Below are positions 7,306 to 14,790 of a stretch of 19,509 nt of DNA, in pieces (positions within the stretch are counted from its first letter, which is position 1; each line of letters starts with the position of its first letter). The stretch covers positions 1 through 19,509 of the forward strand of contig JBBRLG010000066.1 of NCBI GenBank assembly GCA_038231495.1, given 5' to 3'. The DNA is from JBBRLG01 sp038231495 (GTDB lineage: Bacteria > Planctomycetota > Planctomycetia > Gemmatales > Gemmataceae). Under the pieces are notes generated by a model. That model ran no database searches. It was not told the origin of the DNA and worked only from the letters and a program-made list of their open reading frames with translations. Both the position numbers and the translations under genes were made by a program.

Positions 7306-7384
7306 GTCCGTTGTCCGTTGTCCGTGGTCCGTTGCAAAGACAAATCAGTTCTTTGCAACGGACCACGGACAACGGACAACGGAC
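7306..7384. terminator. 35-bp perfect inverted repeat between convergent genes, probable bidirectional terminator
   Basis: The left arm at 7306-7340 and right arm at 7350-7384 are perfect reverse complements over 35 bp, with a 9-base loop (7341-7349). The left arm is built of near-identical heptads: GTCCGTT, GTCCGTT, GTCCGTG, GTCCGTT, then GCAAAGA. It fills almost the whole gap between the ribBA stop (7298) and the FGGY kinase stop (7387), so it can act as a hairpin for both transcripts. No T-tract is present. Confidence 0.8.
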
Positions 7385-7386
7385 AA

Positions 7387-8913
7387 CTATAATCGCTCCT
7401 CGAACGCGCGGAACCCCTCCTGATACGCCTGCCGCCACGCCGGGTTCGGCGGCACCGGCGTGCGGAACTTCACCAGCCGGGCCACCGCGTCGGCCACCGT
7501 AAACGTCGGCGCAATGCCCTTCTGCCGCCGCAGGTAGTTCTCCAGCGCCGCCAGGGCCGTGACCGCCGCACCCAGGGCCGGACCTTCAAACGATTGCAGC
7601 CGTTCCAGCGGGCGGTCCAGGACACTCGCCAAGATTTCGCACATCAAATCACTGCGCGCGATGCCGCCGGACACCGTGATGCGCGTGATCTTTTGCCCCG
7701 CTTCCTCGTGTTCGCGTACGCCGCGGGCAATCAGATAGGCCAGCGCCTCCAACGCCGCCCGGGACTTCGTGCCCGGCTCGGCGGGTTCGCTTGGATGCCA
7801 CTGCACGCGTGCCATGCCGACGCCCAGCGACGGCTCCGGCGCGACGAACGGCAAGACACTGTGACCCTCCGCGCCCGGAGTACACGCCCGCGCCTGCTGT
7901 TCCAGCTTGTCCCAGTCGGGGCGTTCGCCGACGACGCGGTCCAAGAACTGCGCGCCGTTGTTGTAACAGCGCATCCACAGGTACGGTCCCCAGTTCAGCC
8001 GCATCGCGTCGAGCTGGCCCGATTGCGGCAGCTGGCTCGACGACGAATTCACGACAGCGGAGTTGCCGAGGATCACCGCCATCTGGCCCGCGTCCACCGC
8101 GCCGCCGCCCACCAGGCCCGCTTGCTGGTCGTCGGACGTGGGGAAAATCAGCGGGCGGTGTCCCTCATTGACACCCGCCTCTAACGCCAGGGACAGCGAC
8201 AGGGGGCCGATCAACTCGCCCTGCTCGCGGATGCGCGGCAACTGTTGCCAGGCCAGATCGCGGTGTTCCGGCTTGCCCAGCGCGTCGAGCATCGGCCGGC
8301 ACCACTGGGCCGTGCGCAGGTCCATCATGCCGGTGGACGCCGCTGCCGAGACGCTCGCGCCGTCGAAGTCGCCGGTCAGGTAGCCCGCCGCCAGCGAACC
8401 GTGCGACAGGGTGCGATACGTCCGCCGCCAGTCCGCCGTTGACAGGGTTTCCTCGTCCTTGACCAGGTGGCTCAAGGAATAGCGGATCGCCCAGGGGCCG
8501 CCGGTGAGTTTGCGCACCGCCTCCTGACCGCCGAGGCGTTCGAGGCCGATGGCGTGGTAGGTGGCGAGGCTGTAGTCGTTCCAGCAAATAGCCCGGCGAA
8601 CCTGGGCGTAGTCGGCGTCGATGCGGCCGCTGGTGTGGTGCGTGGCCGAGATGCCGCCGGCCGCCCAGTGTTGCAGTCGGCCCAGGTCGCGCAGCCGGGC
8701 GGCGATGGCGCGAGTGCTGGCGCGGGCCTGGCCTTCGAGCTGCATCAGGTTCAACTCGGCGACGCCGCCCGCCGTCCACAGGTCGGTCGGCAGCCGCACC
8801 TCGGCGAGCGTTTGCCCGTCCAGGTCGAACGCCAAACACTTTACCGCCCCGGTGCTGAAGTCCCAGCCCGTGATGACGCTGTCCGGGGAAACGTATTGCA
8901 GAGGTTGGGCCAC
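7387..8913 (-). CDS. FGGY-family carbohydrate kinase (xylulokinase-like)
   Basis: This 508-residue protein would phosphorylate a sugar or polyol with ATP. The N-terminal phosphate motif is GWDFSTGAVKCLAFD (from residue 16), followed by the sugar-contact region ATHHTSG and ICWNDYS. The probable catalytic base is D262 in TSDDQQAGLVGGG. The C-terminal FGGY signature is VSGGIARSDLMCEILASVL, followed by RPLERLQSFEGPALGAAV. Length matches xylulokinases. I chose the GTG at 8913 because AGGAG stands 9 bases upstream. A GTG at 8958 would add 15 residues. The usual GTS phosphate loop after the catalytic region reads GNS (ILGNSAVV), so substrate or activity may differ. There is no isomerase next to it, and xylulose as substrate is not established. 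Confidence 0.85.
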   Translation of the reverse strand: MAQPLQYVSPDSVITGWDFSTGAVKCLAFDLDGQTLAEVRLPTDLWTAGGVAELNLMQLEGQARASTRAIAARLRDLGRLQHWAAGGISATHHTSGRIDADYAQVRRAICWNDYSLATYHAIGLERLGGQEAVRKLTGGPWAIRYSLSHLVKDEETLSTADWRRTYRTLSHGSLAAGYLTGDFDGASVSAAASTGMMDLRTAQWCRPMLDALGKPEHRDLAWQQLPRIREQGELIGPLSLSLALEAGVNEGHRPLIFPTSDDQQAGLVGGGAVDAGQMAVILGNSAVVNSSSSQLPQSGQLDAMRLNWGPYLWMRCYNNGAQFLDRVVGERPDWDKLEQQARACTPGAEGHSVLPFVAPEPSLGVGMARVQWHPSEPAEPGTKSRAALEALAYLIARGVREHEEAGQKITRITVSGGIARSDLMCEILASVLDRPLERLQSFEGPALGAAVTALAALENYLRRQKGIAPTFTVADAVARLVKFRTPVPPNPAWRQAYQEGFRAFEERL

Positions 8914-8922
8914 CGGCAGGTT

Positions 8923-8927
8923 CTCCT
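8923..8927 (-). promoter_or_regulatory. ribosome binding site deciding the kinase start
   Basis: AGGAG on the minus strand, 9 bases before the GTG at 8913, favours that start over the GTG at 8958. Confidence 0.65.
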
Positions 8928-9163
8928 GTTGAGGTGCAGACGCGGCGACGGGCCGCACAGGTTTTGGTATAGCACGCCGCCCGACGGTTCGCTACCAGTT
9001 CCCCGCGCGCCACGCGCACAAAGCGACGAATTCCCGGAATTTCCTTTGACGCCAATTGCCCTCCGTGGTAATTACAACAGTGCGGAACTCGGTTCGTCGA
9101 TTCCGGGTTCCCTTTCCTTTCCATCCATTTTCCGTTCCGTCGGCGTCTTGCGAGGGCTTGGGC

Positions 9164-10168
9164 ATGGTCCACGGTTCCAAAACACGTCGGAAAGGGTTTA
9201 CCCTCATCGAGCTGCTGGTCGTCATCGCGATCATTGGCATCCTCATCGCGCTCCTGCTGCCGGCGGTCCAATCGGTCCGGGAGTCGGCCGCGCGCATGCA
9301 GTGCCAAAATAACCTCAAGCAACTCGGCCTGGCCGTCCACAACTTCCAAGACACCAACGACGCCTTCCCGCCCTATTTCGGCGTGTCTTCGCCCAACAGC
9401 GGCTACGTTTATCCCAATTACCCGCCGCAAAACCGCAAAAGGGTTTACGGCGGTTGGTTCGCCCACCTGTTGCCTTTCGTCGAACAAGAGCCGCTCTACA
9501 ACCTCGTGCTGGCCGACTGCCAAAAATCCGGCTGGAACGAGCCGCACTACGACTACCCGGCCAGCGGCCACCCCGGCAAGACCATCATCATCCGTTACAA
9601 CGGGCACGACTACATTTACACCGAATGGATCGTCGACGGTGGCACCGGCTACCACGTCGATGGCATCTGGATCGACGGCGCCCACCAGGCAACGTACAAG
9701 GTGTTGCAGTGTCCGTCCGACCCGAGCCGCAGCCCGAACGGTCTGGTTTACGGCTATTGGGGCAGTACGAACTATCTGGCCAATTACAACGCCTGGACGC
9801 CGGACCCCGTCTATGGCCTATGGGCGCCGCAGGTCCGCTTTGCCAATTTCAAGGACGGCACCTCCAACACGGTCCTCTTCGGCGAGGGCTATGCCGAGTG
9901 TGACACCATCGGCCGGATCGCGTTGTACTCCTGGTACTACCACAATTTTGGTCTGGACTGGTATCAGCAGGCCAACACCTTGATGTTCCAGGACCATCCC
10001 AAGGTGAAGGACTGCGACAACTGGCGGGCGCAATCGGGCCACCGCGGCGGCATGAATGTTTGCCTCGGCGACGGCAGCGTGCGGAACGTGAGCGCGTCGG
10101 TGTCGCAATACACCTGGACCAGCGTGCTCCTGCCGCGCGACGGCTCGATCCCCGGCACCGATTGGTAA
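9164..10168 (+). CDS. DUF1559 prepilin-type pseudopilin-like protein
   Basis: This 334-residue protein begins with a type IV prepilin leader: short basic head ending KTRRKG, then FTLIELLVVIAIIGILIALL, with cleavage expected after G11 and the conserved Glu at mature position 5. The next segment ARMQCQNNLKQLGLAVHNF is the start of the DUF1559 domain. The C-terminal end GHRGGMNVCLGDGSVRNVS is the second DUF1559 signature. Planctomycetes carry large numbers of these exported proteins, and their role is still unclear. The ATG at 9164 is set by GAGGG seven bases upstream; the same frame is open back to 9056 but that part is not protein-like. The lipoprotein gene follows 12 bases after the stop, a typical pairing. 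Confidence 0.93.
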   Translation: MVHGSKTRRKGFTLIELLVVIAIIGILIALLLPAVQSVRESAARMQCQNNLKQLGLAVHNFQDTNDAFPPYFGVSSPNSGYVYPNYPPQNRKRVYGGWFAHLLPFVEQEPLYNLVLADCQKSGWNEPHYDYPASGHPGKTIIIRYNGHDYIYTEWIVDGGTGYHVDGIWIDGAHQATYKVLQCPSDPSRSPNGLVYGYWGSTNYLANYNAWTPDPVYGLWAPQVRFANFKDGTSNTVLFGEGYAECDTIGRIALYSWYYHNFGLDWYQQANTLMFQDHPKVKDCDNWRAQSGHRGGMNVCLGDGSVRNVSASVSQYTWTSVLLPRDGSIPGTDW

Positions 10169-10180
10169 GCGGAGCACTTC

Positions 10181-10615
10181 ATGCGCAGTTGGCTGACGGT
10201 CGGACTGGTAGCGATGGTAGCGCTTACGGGTTGTAGCAAAACGCCGCCGGTTCCGGTGGTCGTCAAGGGCCGCGTCACGCAGGCCGACGGCAAACCCGTG
10301 GCGAACATGATCGTGACCTTTACCGCGCGCGAAGAAGGCAACAAGTCGAGCCGGCCCATTGCCATGCTTGACGCCGCCGGCCAGTATGAAGTGACGTGCA
10401 TTCCCGGCAAGTATACGGTGAGCCTGGCCGCGATTCCCGTGCAAGCGGGCGGCGGCAGCCCGGCCGGCGGCGGCGATGCCAACGTCGGCAAGTTGCCGGT
10501 GGCGGGCGATCAGAAGGCCATTCCCATCAAGTACCGCGATGCCGAGTCATCTCCCTGGGAGGTCACCATAACGACCGGGCAGACGGAGGACGTGCCGGTC
10601 CTCAAGATGAACTGA
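10181..10615 (+). CDS. small lipoprotein with carboxypeptidase-regulatory-like domain
   Basis: This 144-residue protein has a lipoprotein signal peptide, with hydrophobic residues 5-14 and a lipobox ALTGC ending at C18. It continues with VKGRVTQADGKPVANMIVTF, the opening of a carboxypeptidase-regulatory-like or transthyretin-like beta-sandwich, and GQYEVTCIPGKYTVSL. A Gly-rich insert (AGGGSPAGGGDANVG) interrupts the second half. It is expected to be anchored to a membrane and to face outward. GGAG at 10171-10174 supports the start. It sits 12 bases after the DUF1559 gene and is probably cotranscribed. This pairing is common in planctomycetes. A specific function is not known. Confidence 0.88.
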   Translation: MRSWLTVGLVAMVALTGCSKTPPVPVVVKGRVTQADGKPVANMIVTFTAREEGNKSSRPIAMLDAAGQYEVTCIPGKYTVSLAAIPVQAGGGSPAGGGDANVGKLPVAGDQKAIPIKYRDAESSPWEVTITTGQTEDVPVLKMN

Positions 10616-10819
10616 GGCGGTCGTTCGGTTCGGCCGCCACGGCACACGGATTCCTTGCTGCGCACCAAATGCCCACCGCTGACGACGCCGCGGCCATTCG
10701 CGTGGCCGCCAATTCTCCGCAAACGCCTGGAAACAAAGGCCGTGCAGCCCGGCATCCGGTTTGCTATCCTGGAAGGGGCGTGATCCGTCCACTCCCGTTT
10801 TCCCTTGGAGATCGTCGTC

Positions 10820-11971
10820 ATGAATCACTCACGCTACCTGGCGTTTGCCGCGGCGCTGGGGGTCGCCCTGTGCGCCCTGGTCGCATCCCTTGCCGCGGCG
10901 CCGGAAAAACCAGCGACGCACGACAAGGAATGGAACCGCACCGTGGACAAGGCGGTTGCCTACTGCAAGAACACGCAGGCCGCCGAGGGCAGTTGGAGCG
11001 GTAACAAGAATCCCGGCGTGACCGGCGTCGTACTGACCGGCCTGTTGCAAACCGGTAAAGTGAACGCGAAAGACCCGCTGGCCGAGAAGGGCCTGAAATA
11101 CGTCGAATCGCTCATCAACCCCAAAGCCGGCCACATCGCGGGCCAGGATCCCAAGATGCAGTTGCAAAACTACGTCACCAGCGTCAACGTCCTGGCGCTA
11201 ACAACGGCGGACCGCGACAGTTACAAGGCGGTCGTCGCCGACGCGGCCAAGTTCCTGAAAAACCTGCAATGGGACGAGGGCGAGGGCAAGAAGCCGGGCG
11301 ACGACTACTACGGCGGCGCGGGTTACGACAGCCAGTCGCGGCCGGACCTTTCCAACACGCAGTTCTTTCTCGAAGCCCTGATTGCCGCGGGAGTGCCGCG
11401 CGACGATCCCGCGTTCAAGCGAGCCGCCGTCTTTGTGAGCCGTTGCCAAAACCTCAAGGGCGAGACGAACGACCAGCCGTGGGCAGCCAAACGGAACGAC
11501 GGCAGTTTCATCTACAGCGCGGCGAACGGCGGCGCGACGAAGGTGCAAGACAAGCCCGACGCCGACGGCGGCCTGCCCGGCTACGGCAGCATGACTTATG
11601 CCGGCATCAAGAGCCTGATCTACTGTGGTGTTTCCAAGGACGACCCGCGCATCAAAAAGGCGTACGAATGGGTGCAGAAGCACTACGCACTGGACAAAAA
11701 CCCCGGCATGCCGGGCGAGCGGGCGGAGTGGGGGCTGTACTATTACTATCACAGCATGGCGAAATGTTTGGACGTGCTGGGCGTTGACGAGGTCATCGAC
11801 GCGGACGGCAAGAAGCACGATTGGCGGGCCGAGATCACGGCGGAGTTGGCGAAACGGCAGCGCGACGACGGCAGCTGGGTCAACGAAAAGGACAAGTGGA
11901 TGGAAGGCGACCCGCACCTCGTGACCGGCTACGCGCTGATGACGTTGGGGCACTGCAAGCCGAAGAAATAG
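10820..11971 (+). CDS. secreted squalene-cyclase/prenyltransferase-fold repeat protein
   Basis: This 383-residue protein has a signal peptide (about residues 1-27, hydrophobic AAALGVALCALVASLAAA) and then alpha-alpha barrel repeats like those of prenyltransferases and squalene cyclases. Repeat motifs include NTQAAEGSWSG (51-61) and QRDDGSW (347-353). TGVVLTGLLQTG, NTQFFLEALIAAG and GSMTYAGIKSLIYCGV are inner-helix segments of successive repeats. It is far shorter than squalene-hopene cyclase and I see no DXDD cyclase motif, so a terpene cyclase role is unlikely. Such exported proteins are common in planctomycetes, and their function is unknown. The start uses GGAG at 10807-10810. A long hairpin follows its stop, suggesting that its transcript ends before the transporter gene. 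Confidence 0.88.
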   Translation: MNHSRYLAFAAALGVALCALVASLAAAPEKPATHDKEWNRTVDKAVAYCKNTQAAEGSWSGNKNPGVTGVVLTGLLQTGKVNAKDPLAEKGLKYVESLINPKAGHIAGQDPKMQLQNYVTSVNVLALTTADRDSYKAVVADAAKFLKNLQWDEGEGKKPGDDYYGGAGYDSQSRPDLSNTQFFLEALIAAGVPRDDPAFKRAAVFVSRCQNLKGETNDQPWAAKRNDGSFIYSAANGGATKVQDKPDADGGLPGYGSMTYAGIKSLIYCGVSKDDPRIKKAYEWVQKHYALDKNPGMPGERAEWGLYYYYHSMAKCLDVLGVDEVIDADGKKHDWRAEITAELAKRQRDDGSWVNEKDKWMEGDPHLVTGYALMTLGHCKPKK

Positions 11972-11977
11972 AAGAAT

Positions 11978-12076
11978 TTAACCACGGAATACACGGAAAA
12001 CACGGAAAAAAGACAGAAGACAAAGGCCAATTCTTTCTGTCTTTTTTTCCGTGTTTTCCGTGTATTCCGTGGTTAA
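11978..12076. terminator. long CCACGG-type inverted repeat, probable terminator or dispersed element
   Basis: TTAACCACGGAATACACGG and the bases after it (11978-12011) pair with the reverse complement ending at 12076. There are 34 matched bases, then a one-base bulge, then seven more (GACAGAA). The arms contain tandem ACACGGAA units. The hairpin begins 7 bases after the stop of the squalene-cyclase-like gene and ends 28 bases before the transporter start. Its T-rich right arm could terminate the upstream transcript. Related CACGG-repeat hairpins are, as I recall, widespread in several bacterial phyla. Confidence 0.75.
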
Positions 12077-12104
12077 CCGCATTGACGTGCCGGAGTCTCC
12101 CGTA

Positions 12105-13748
12105 ATGAACGGCAAATCGCTGGCGGCGCTCGTCTCCCTCTGTCTGTGCGTTCTTCTCGCCAGCCCGGCTGCGGCCCACCCGGTGCCGAAACAGAATCAC
12201 GACCGCTATCTCGTCGTTCGCTTGACGCCTACGGCCGTCGTCGTCGAGTATCGCCTTGAAGTGGACGAGGGCCACGCCGCCATCGACTTGCCGAACGCCG
12301 AATTGGTGAAGGTCAACAACCGCAAGGACCTCTTCCCGGTTTTCCGCGACTACTTCGCCGACGTACTGGCGAAGAACCTCGACGCCACCCTTGACGGTCA
12401 ACCGCTGGAGTTCCGTTGCGTCGCACGCAAACACGAAGTCACCGACCACCTGCGCTGCGACTACCGTATGGAAGCGGCGTGCCAGCTCAGATCGCACGCA
12501 GCCCACGCCTTCACCTTCCGTGAAAACAACTACGAGTTGGAAGACTTCAACCGTCTGCACCTCGCGCTCGCTGTCAACGAACGAATAAAGCTGCAAACGT
12601 TGATGGCACCGGACGAGGCGCTGCTGGCCCGCCGGCCGGAGGACTATCGGCCCGGCGACGGCGAACTCCTGCGCAAACTGTCGGCCACGTTTCGCCTGGT
12701 CGCCGCCGAACCGGCCGGCCGCTACAAACCCGCCCTGCCGCCGGATTACGCCGAACTCAAAAGCGAACCCGAAGATGCTGCGGCCGTCGCCAAGTCGGAA
12801 TCGACGGGCCTTGCGGCCGGCGACAGCAAGCCTTTTTTGGAATCGGAAGCGACGGGGATTGGGGCCGGCGACAGCAAGCCTTATCGGGAAGCCATGCCAG
12901 CCGATGAAGGCGAAGGTACGTGGGTGCCGGAGTTGCAGGTCGCCGATCTACAAGTCGCCGACGCCGTGCCAGCCGATGAAGGCGAAGGTACGTGGTCGCT
13001 CTTGAATTTGCTCCTGGATTCTAAGCAAGGGTTCGGCGTGCTGCTGCTATTGGCCGCCGCGTTCGGCGGCGTTCATGCGCTGACGCCCGGTCACGGCAAG
13101 ACCCTGGTCGCGGCGTATCTCGTCGGCGAGCGCGGCACCACCTGGCACGCGCTCTTGCTTGGCATCGTGACAACAGTGACGCACACTTTCGCGGTGCTAA
13201 TTATCGCGACGGGGCTGCTGTTTTTCCCGCACACCAACCCGGCTTCGATCAAATTTGTCCTCGAATTCGGCGGCGGCATCCTGGTGCTGAGCCTGGGCTT
13301 TTGGCTGCTTTATACGCGGTTGACCGGCCGCGCGGATCACGTCCATCTCGGCGGCGGGCACCATCACCATCATGGAGGCGACCACGACCACCAGCACCAC
13401 GCCGAATGGACGACTGCGGCCGGCAAGCCGAGCGTGGGGGCGCTTTTGATCCTGGGTTTCAAGGGCGGCATGGTGCCGTGTTGGGACGCCATATTCATGC
13501 TGGGTTTTGCGATCTCGTCGGGACGGCTCTGGCTCGGACTGCCGCTCTTGCTGGCCTTCAGCGCCGGCCTCGCGGGCGTGCTAACCGCCCTGGGCGTCAG
13601 CGTCGTCCACGCCCGCAACTTTGCCGGCAGCCGCATCACGCAAAATGAACGCTTCAAGCGGTTCTTCCGCGCGTTGCCTCTGCTGAGCGCGATTGCAATC
13701 ACCCTGGTCGGCTTGTGGCTTTGTTACGACGGCTTACACGCGCGTTGA
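12105..13748 (+). CDS. NicO-family nickel/cobalt transporter with N-terminal periplasmic domain
   Basis: This 547-residue protein has a signal peptide (1-24, ending PAAAHPVP) and an extracytoplasmic domain to about residue 205. A repetitive acidic linker (about 220-297) leads to a NicO/RcnA-like membrane domain. The membrane part shows the metal-site motif GGVHALTPGHGKT (321-333), VTTVTHTFAVLIIATG, a His-rich loop with about fourteen His between 412 and 432, and GFKGGMVPCWDAIFMLG. Related proteins move Ni or Co, RcnA being an exporter; direction here is not known. The ATG at 12105 is preceded by GGAG at 12092-12095. The frame is open upstream through the hairpin, but that is not coding. The linker repeats 16- and 24-residue units at DNA level. 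Confidence 0.88.
   Translation: MNGKSLAALVSLCLCVLLASPAAAHPVPKQNHDRYLVVRLTPTAVVVEYRLEVDEGHAAIDLPNAELVKVNNRKDLFPVFRDYFADVLAKNLDATLDGQPLEFRCVARKHEVTDHLRCDYRMEAACQLRSHAAHAFTFRENNYELEDFNRLHLALAVNERIKLQTLMAPDEALLARRPEDYRPGDGELLRKLSATFRLVAAEPAGRYKPALPPDYAELKSEPEDAAAVAKSESTGLAAGDSKPFLESEATGIGAGDSKPYREAMPADEGEGTWVPELQVADLQVADAVPADEGEGTWSLLNLLLDSKQGFGVLLLLAAAFGGVHALTPGHGKTLVAAYLVGERGTTWHALLLGIVTTVTHTFAVLIIATGLLFFPHTNPASIKFVLEFGGGILVLSLGFWLLYTRLTGRADHVHLGGGHHHHHGGDHDHQHHAEWTTAAGKPSVGALLILGFKGGMVPCWDAIFMLGFAISSGRLWLGLPLLLAFSAGLAGVLTALGVSVVHARNFAGSRITQNERFKRFFRALPLLSAIAITLVGLWLCYDGLHAR
12815..12995 (+). repeat. in-frame tandem repeats in the transporter linker
   Basis: A 20-base unit (GGCCGGCGACAGCAAGCCTT) occurs at 12815-12834 and 12863-12882, 48 bases apart. 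A 29-base unit occurs identically at 12895-12923 and 12967-12995, 72 bases apart. Both periods keep frame (16 and 24 codons). The encoded peptides are GDSKP(F/Y) and PADEGEGTW. Confidence 0.85.
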
Positions 13749-13824
13749 CCCCGGTCAGGAACGTCCAGACGCTCAAAGCGTTTGCGCTGTTGGCCCGGCC
13801 AACCGTGTCGCGTAAACTGAAAGA

Positions 13825-14292
13825 ATGGAACCCGTCTACGACGAAGCCACTGCCTACCACGAAGCCGGCCACGCGGTCGTGGCGTTGGCGTTGGGCCGGC
13901 CGGTGCAGCGCGTCAGCATCCTGCCCGACCGCGTCCGCCTCGGCCATTGCGAATTCAAGAAGGGCAAGTTTCGGCCCTCCGAAGACTGGCTCGAACGCGA
14001 AATCCTCATCGCCCTGGGTGGCATTGCCGCCGAGGCCCGTCTGACCGGTGATTACGCCTGGGACGGCGCCGCCCACGACCACCGCTACGTGTCCGGCCTG
14101 GCCGTCCAACGGGCCGGCGCACGACAGTCTGCCCGGCTCATCCAACGGCTGCTAGCCAAGGCGGAGCATATCCTCGGCCACGAAAGTAATTGGCGAGCGG
14201 TCGAATTCATCGCCGCGGAACTGTTGCAGCGCGGCGTCATCAGCGGACGTACCGCCCAGCACCTGTTCGACCGGGGGTGCGAGAAATGTTGA
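13825..14292 (+). CDS. stand-alone M41 (FtsH)-like metallopeptidase domain protein
   Basis: This 155-residue protein carries a zinc-peptidase signature YHEAGHAVVALALG (HEAGH at 12-16), strongly like the FtsH protease domain. Downstream, GAAHDHRYVSGLA (81-93) lines up with the FtsH segment that holds the third zinc ligand, giving D85 as the likely ligand 69 residues after HEAGH. The AAA+ ATPase and transmembrane parts of FtsH are absent, and no membrane segment is visible. It would be a soluble, ATP-independent relative if active. The start is not backed by a clear ribosome binding site. Its 3' end overlaps the next gene by 7 bases, so the two are probably cotranslated. Substrates are unknown. 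Confidence 0.78.
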   Translation: MEPVYDEATAYHEAGHAVVALALGRPVQRVSILPDRVRLGHCEFKKGKFRPSEDWLEREILIALGGIAAEARLTGDYAWDGAAHDHRYVSGLAVQRAGARQSARLIQRLLAKAEHILGHESNWRAVEFIAAELLQRGVISGRTAQHLFDRGCEKC

Positions 14293-14744
14293 CCGTCTTC
14301 ATCGACGCCGACGCCTGCCCGGTCAAGGACGAGGTGTATCGCGTCGCCGCCCGTTACCAGATGGCCGTCAAGGTCGTGGCCAACGCGCCGTTGCGGGTGC
14401 CGGTCAACCCGCTCGTGGAACTGGTGGTGCGTGCCGGCTTCGGCGCGGCCGACGACTGGATCGCCGAGCAGGTCGGTCCCGGCGACGTTGTCATCACGGC
14501 CGACATTCCGCTCGCCGCCCGCTGCCTGGCGAAGGACGCCCGCGTCCTTGGGCCGAAGGGCAACGCCTTCACGGAAAATGAAATCGGCTCGGTCCTGGCA
14601 CTGCGCGATTTGCTAGATGAACTTCGGCAAGGCGGCACCGTGACCGGCGGGCCGGCACCGATGACGCCGAAAGATCGCTCGCGCTTTTTGTCGAAACTCG
14701 ATGAGATGATAAACGCCGTGCGGCGCGCGCATCCGGCGAGATGA
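14286..14744 (+). CDS. UPF0178 (YaiI/YqxD, DUF188) family protein
   Basis: This 152-residue protein matches UPF0178 along its length: FIDADACPVKDEVYRVAARY at the N-terminus, GFGAADDWIAEQVGPGDVVI then TADIPLAARC in the middle, LGPKGNAFTENEIGSVLALR, and TGGPAPMTPKDRSRFLSKLD near the end. The family has a PIN/NYN-like fold with conserved Asp residues (D7, D9, D55, D56 and the Asp of TADIP) and is suspected to act on RNA or nucleotides, but its role is not firmly known. The ATG at 14286 overlaps the end of the M41-like gene. It converges on the zinc-ribbon gene across a hairpin. Confidence 0.93.
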   Translation: MLTVFIDADACPVKDEVYRVAARYQMAVKVVANAPLRVPVNPLVELVVRAGFGAADDWIAEQVGPGDVVITADIPLAARCLAKDARVLGPKGNAFTENEIGSVLALRDLLDELRQGGTVTGGPAPMTPKDRSRFLSKLDEMINAVRRAHPAR

Positions 14745-14747
14745 ATG

Positions 14748-14788
14748 GCCGCTTGCGGCTTTGCACGATTGGCAAAGCCGCAAGCGGC
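14748..14788. terminator. 17-bp perfect inverted repeat between convergent genes
   Basis: GCCGCTTGCGGCTTTGC (14748-14764) pairs with GCAAAGCCGCAAGCGGC (14772-14788) across a 7-base loop. It lies exactly between two convergent stop codons (14744 and 14791) and is a probable bidirectional terminator. The right arm is the same 17-mer found at 4527-4543. Confidence 0.8.
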
Positions 14789-14790
14789 AA

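Noticed and set aside
9046..9074. Promoter TTGACG, 17 bases, TAATTA before the DUF1559 gene
   Set aside because: The -35 and spacing are good but the -10 matches the consensus poorly; not enough to annotate.
8165..9685. Minus-strand 506-codon open frame spanning the kinase start and the DUF1559 gene
   Set aside because: Composition typical of an out-of-frame shadow; overlaps two recognised genes.
10820..11971. Functional squalene-hopene cyclase
   Set aside because: The protein is about half the needed length, is secreted and lacks a visible DXDD motif.
12051..12104. Upstream GTG start for the Ni/Co transporter
   Set aside because: It lies inside the hairpin repeat and would bury the signal peptide; the ATG at 12105 has GGAG and starts a proper leader.
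13366..13410. CAC/CAT-rich stretch as a microsatellite or CRISPR-like repeat
   Set aside because: It encodes the His-rich metal loop expected in NicO/RcnA proteins; no regular spacing.
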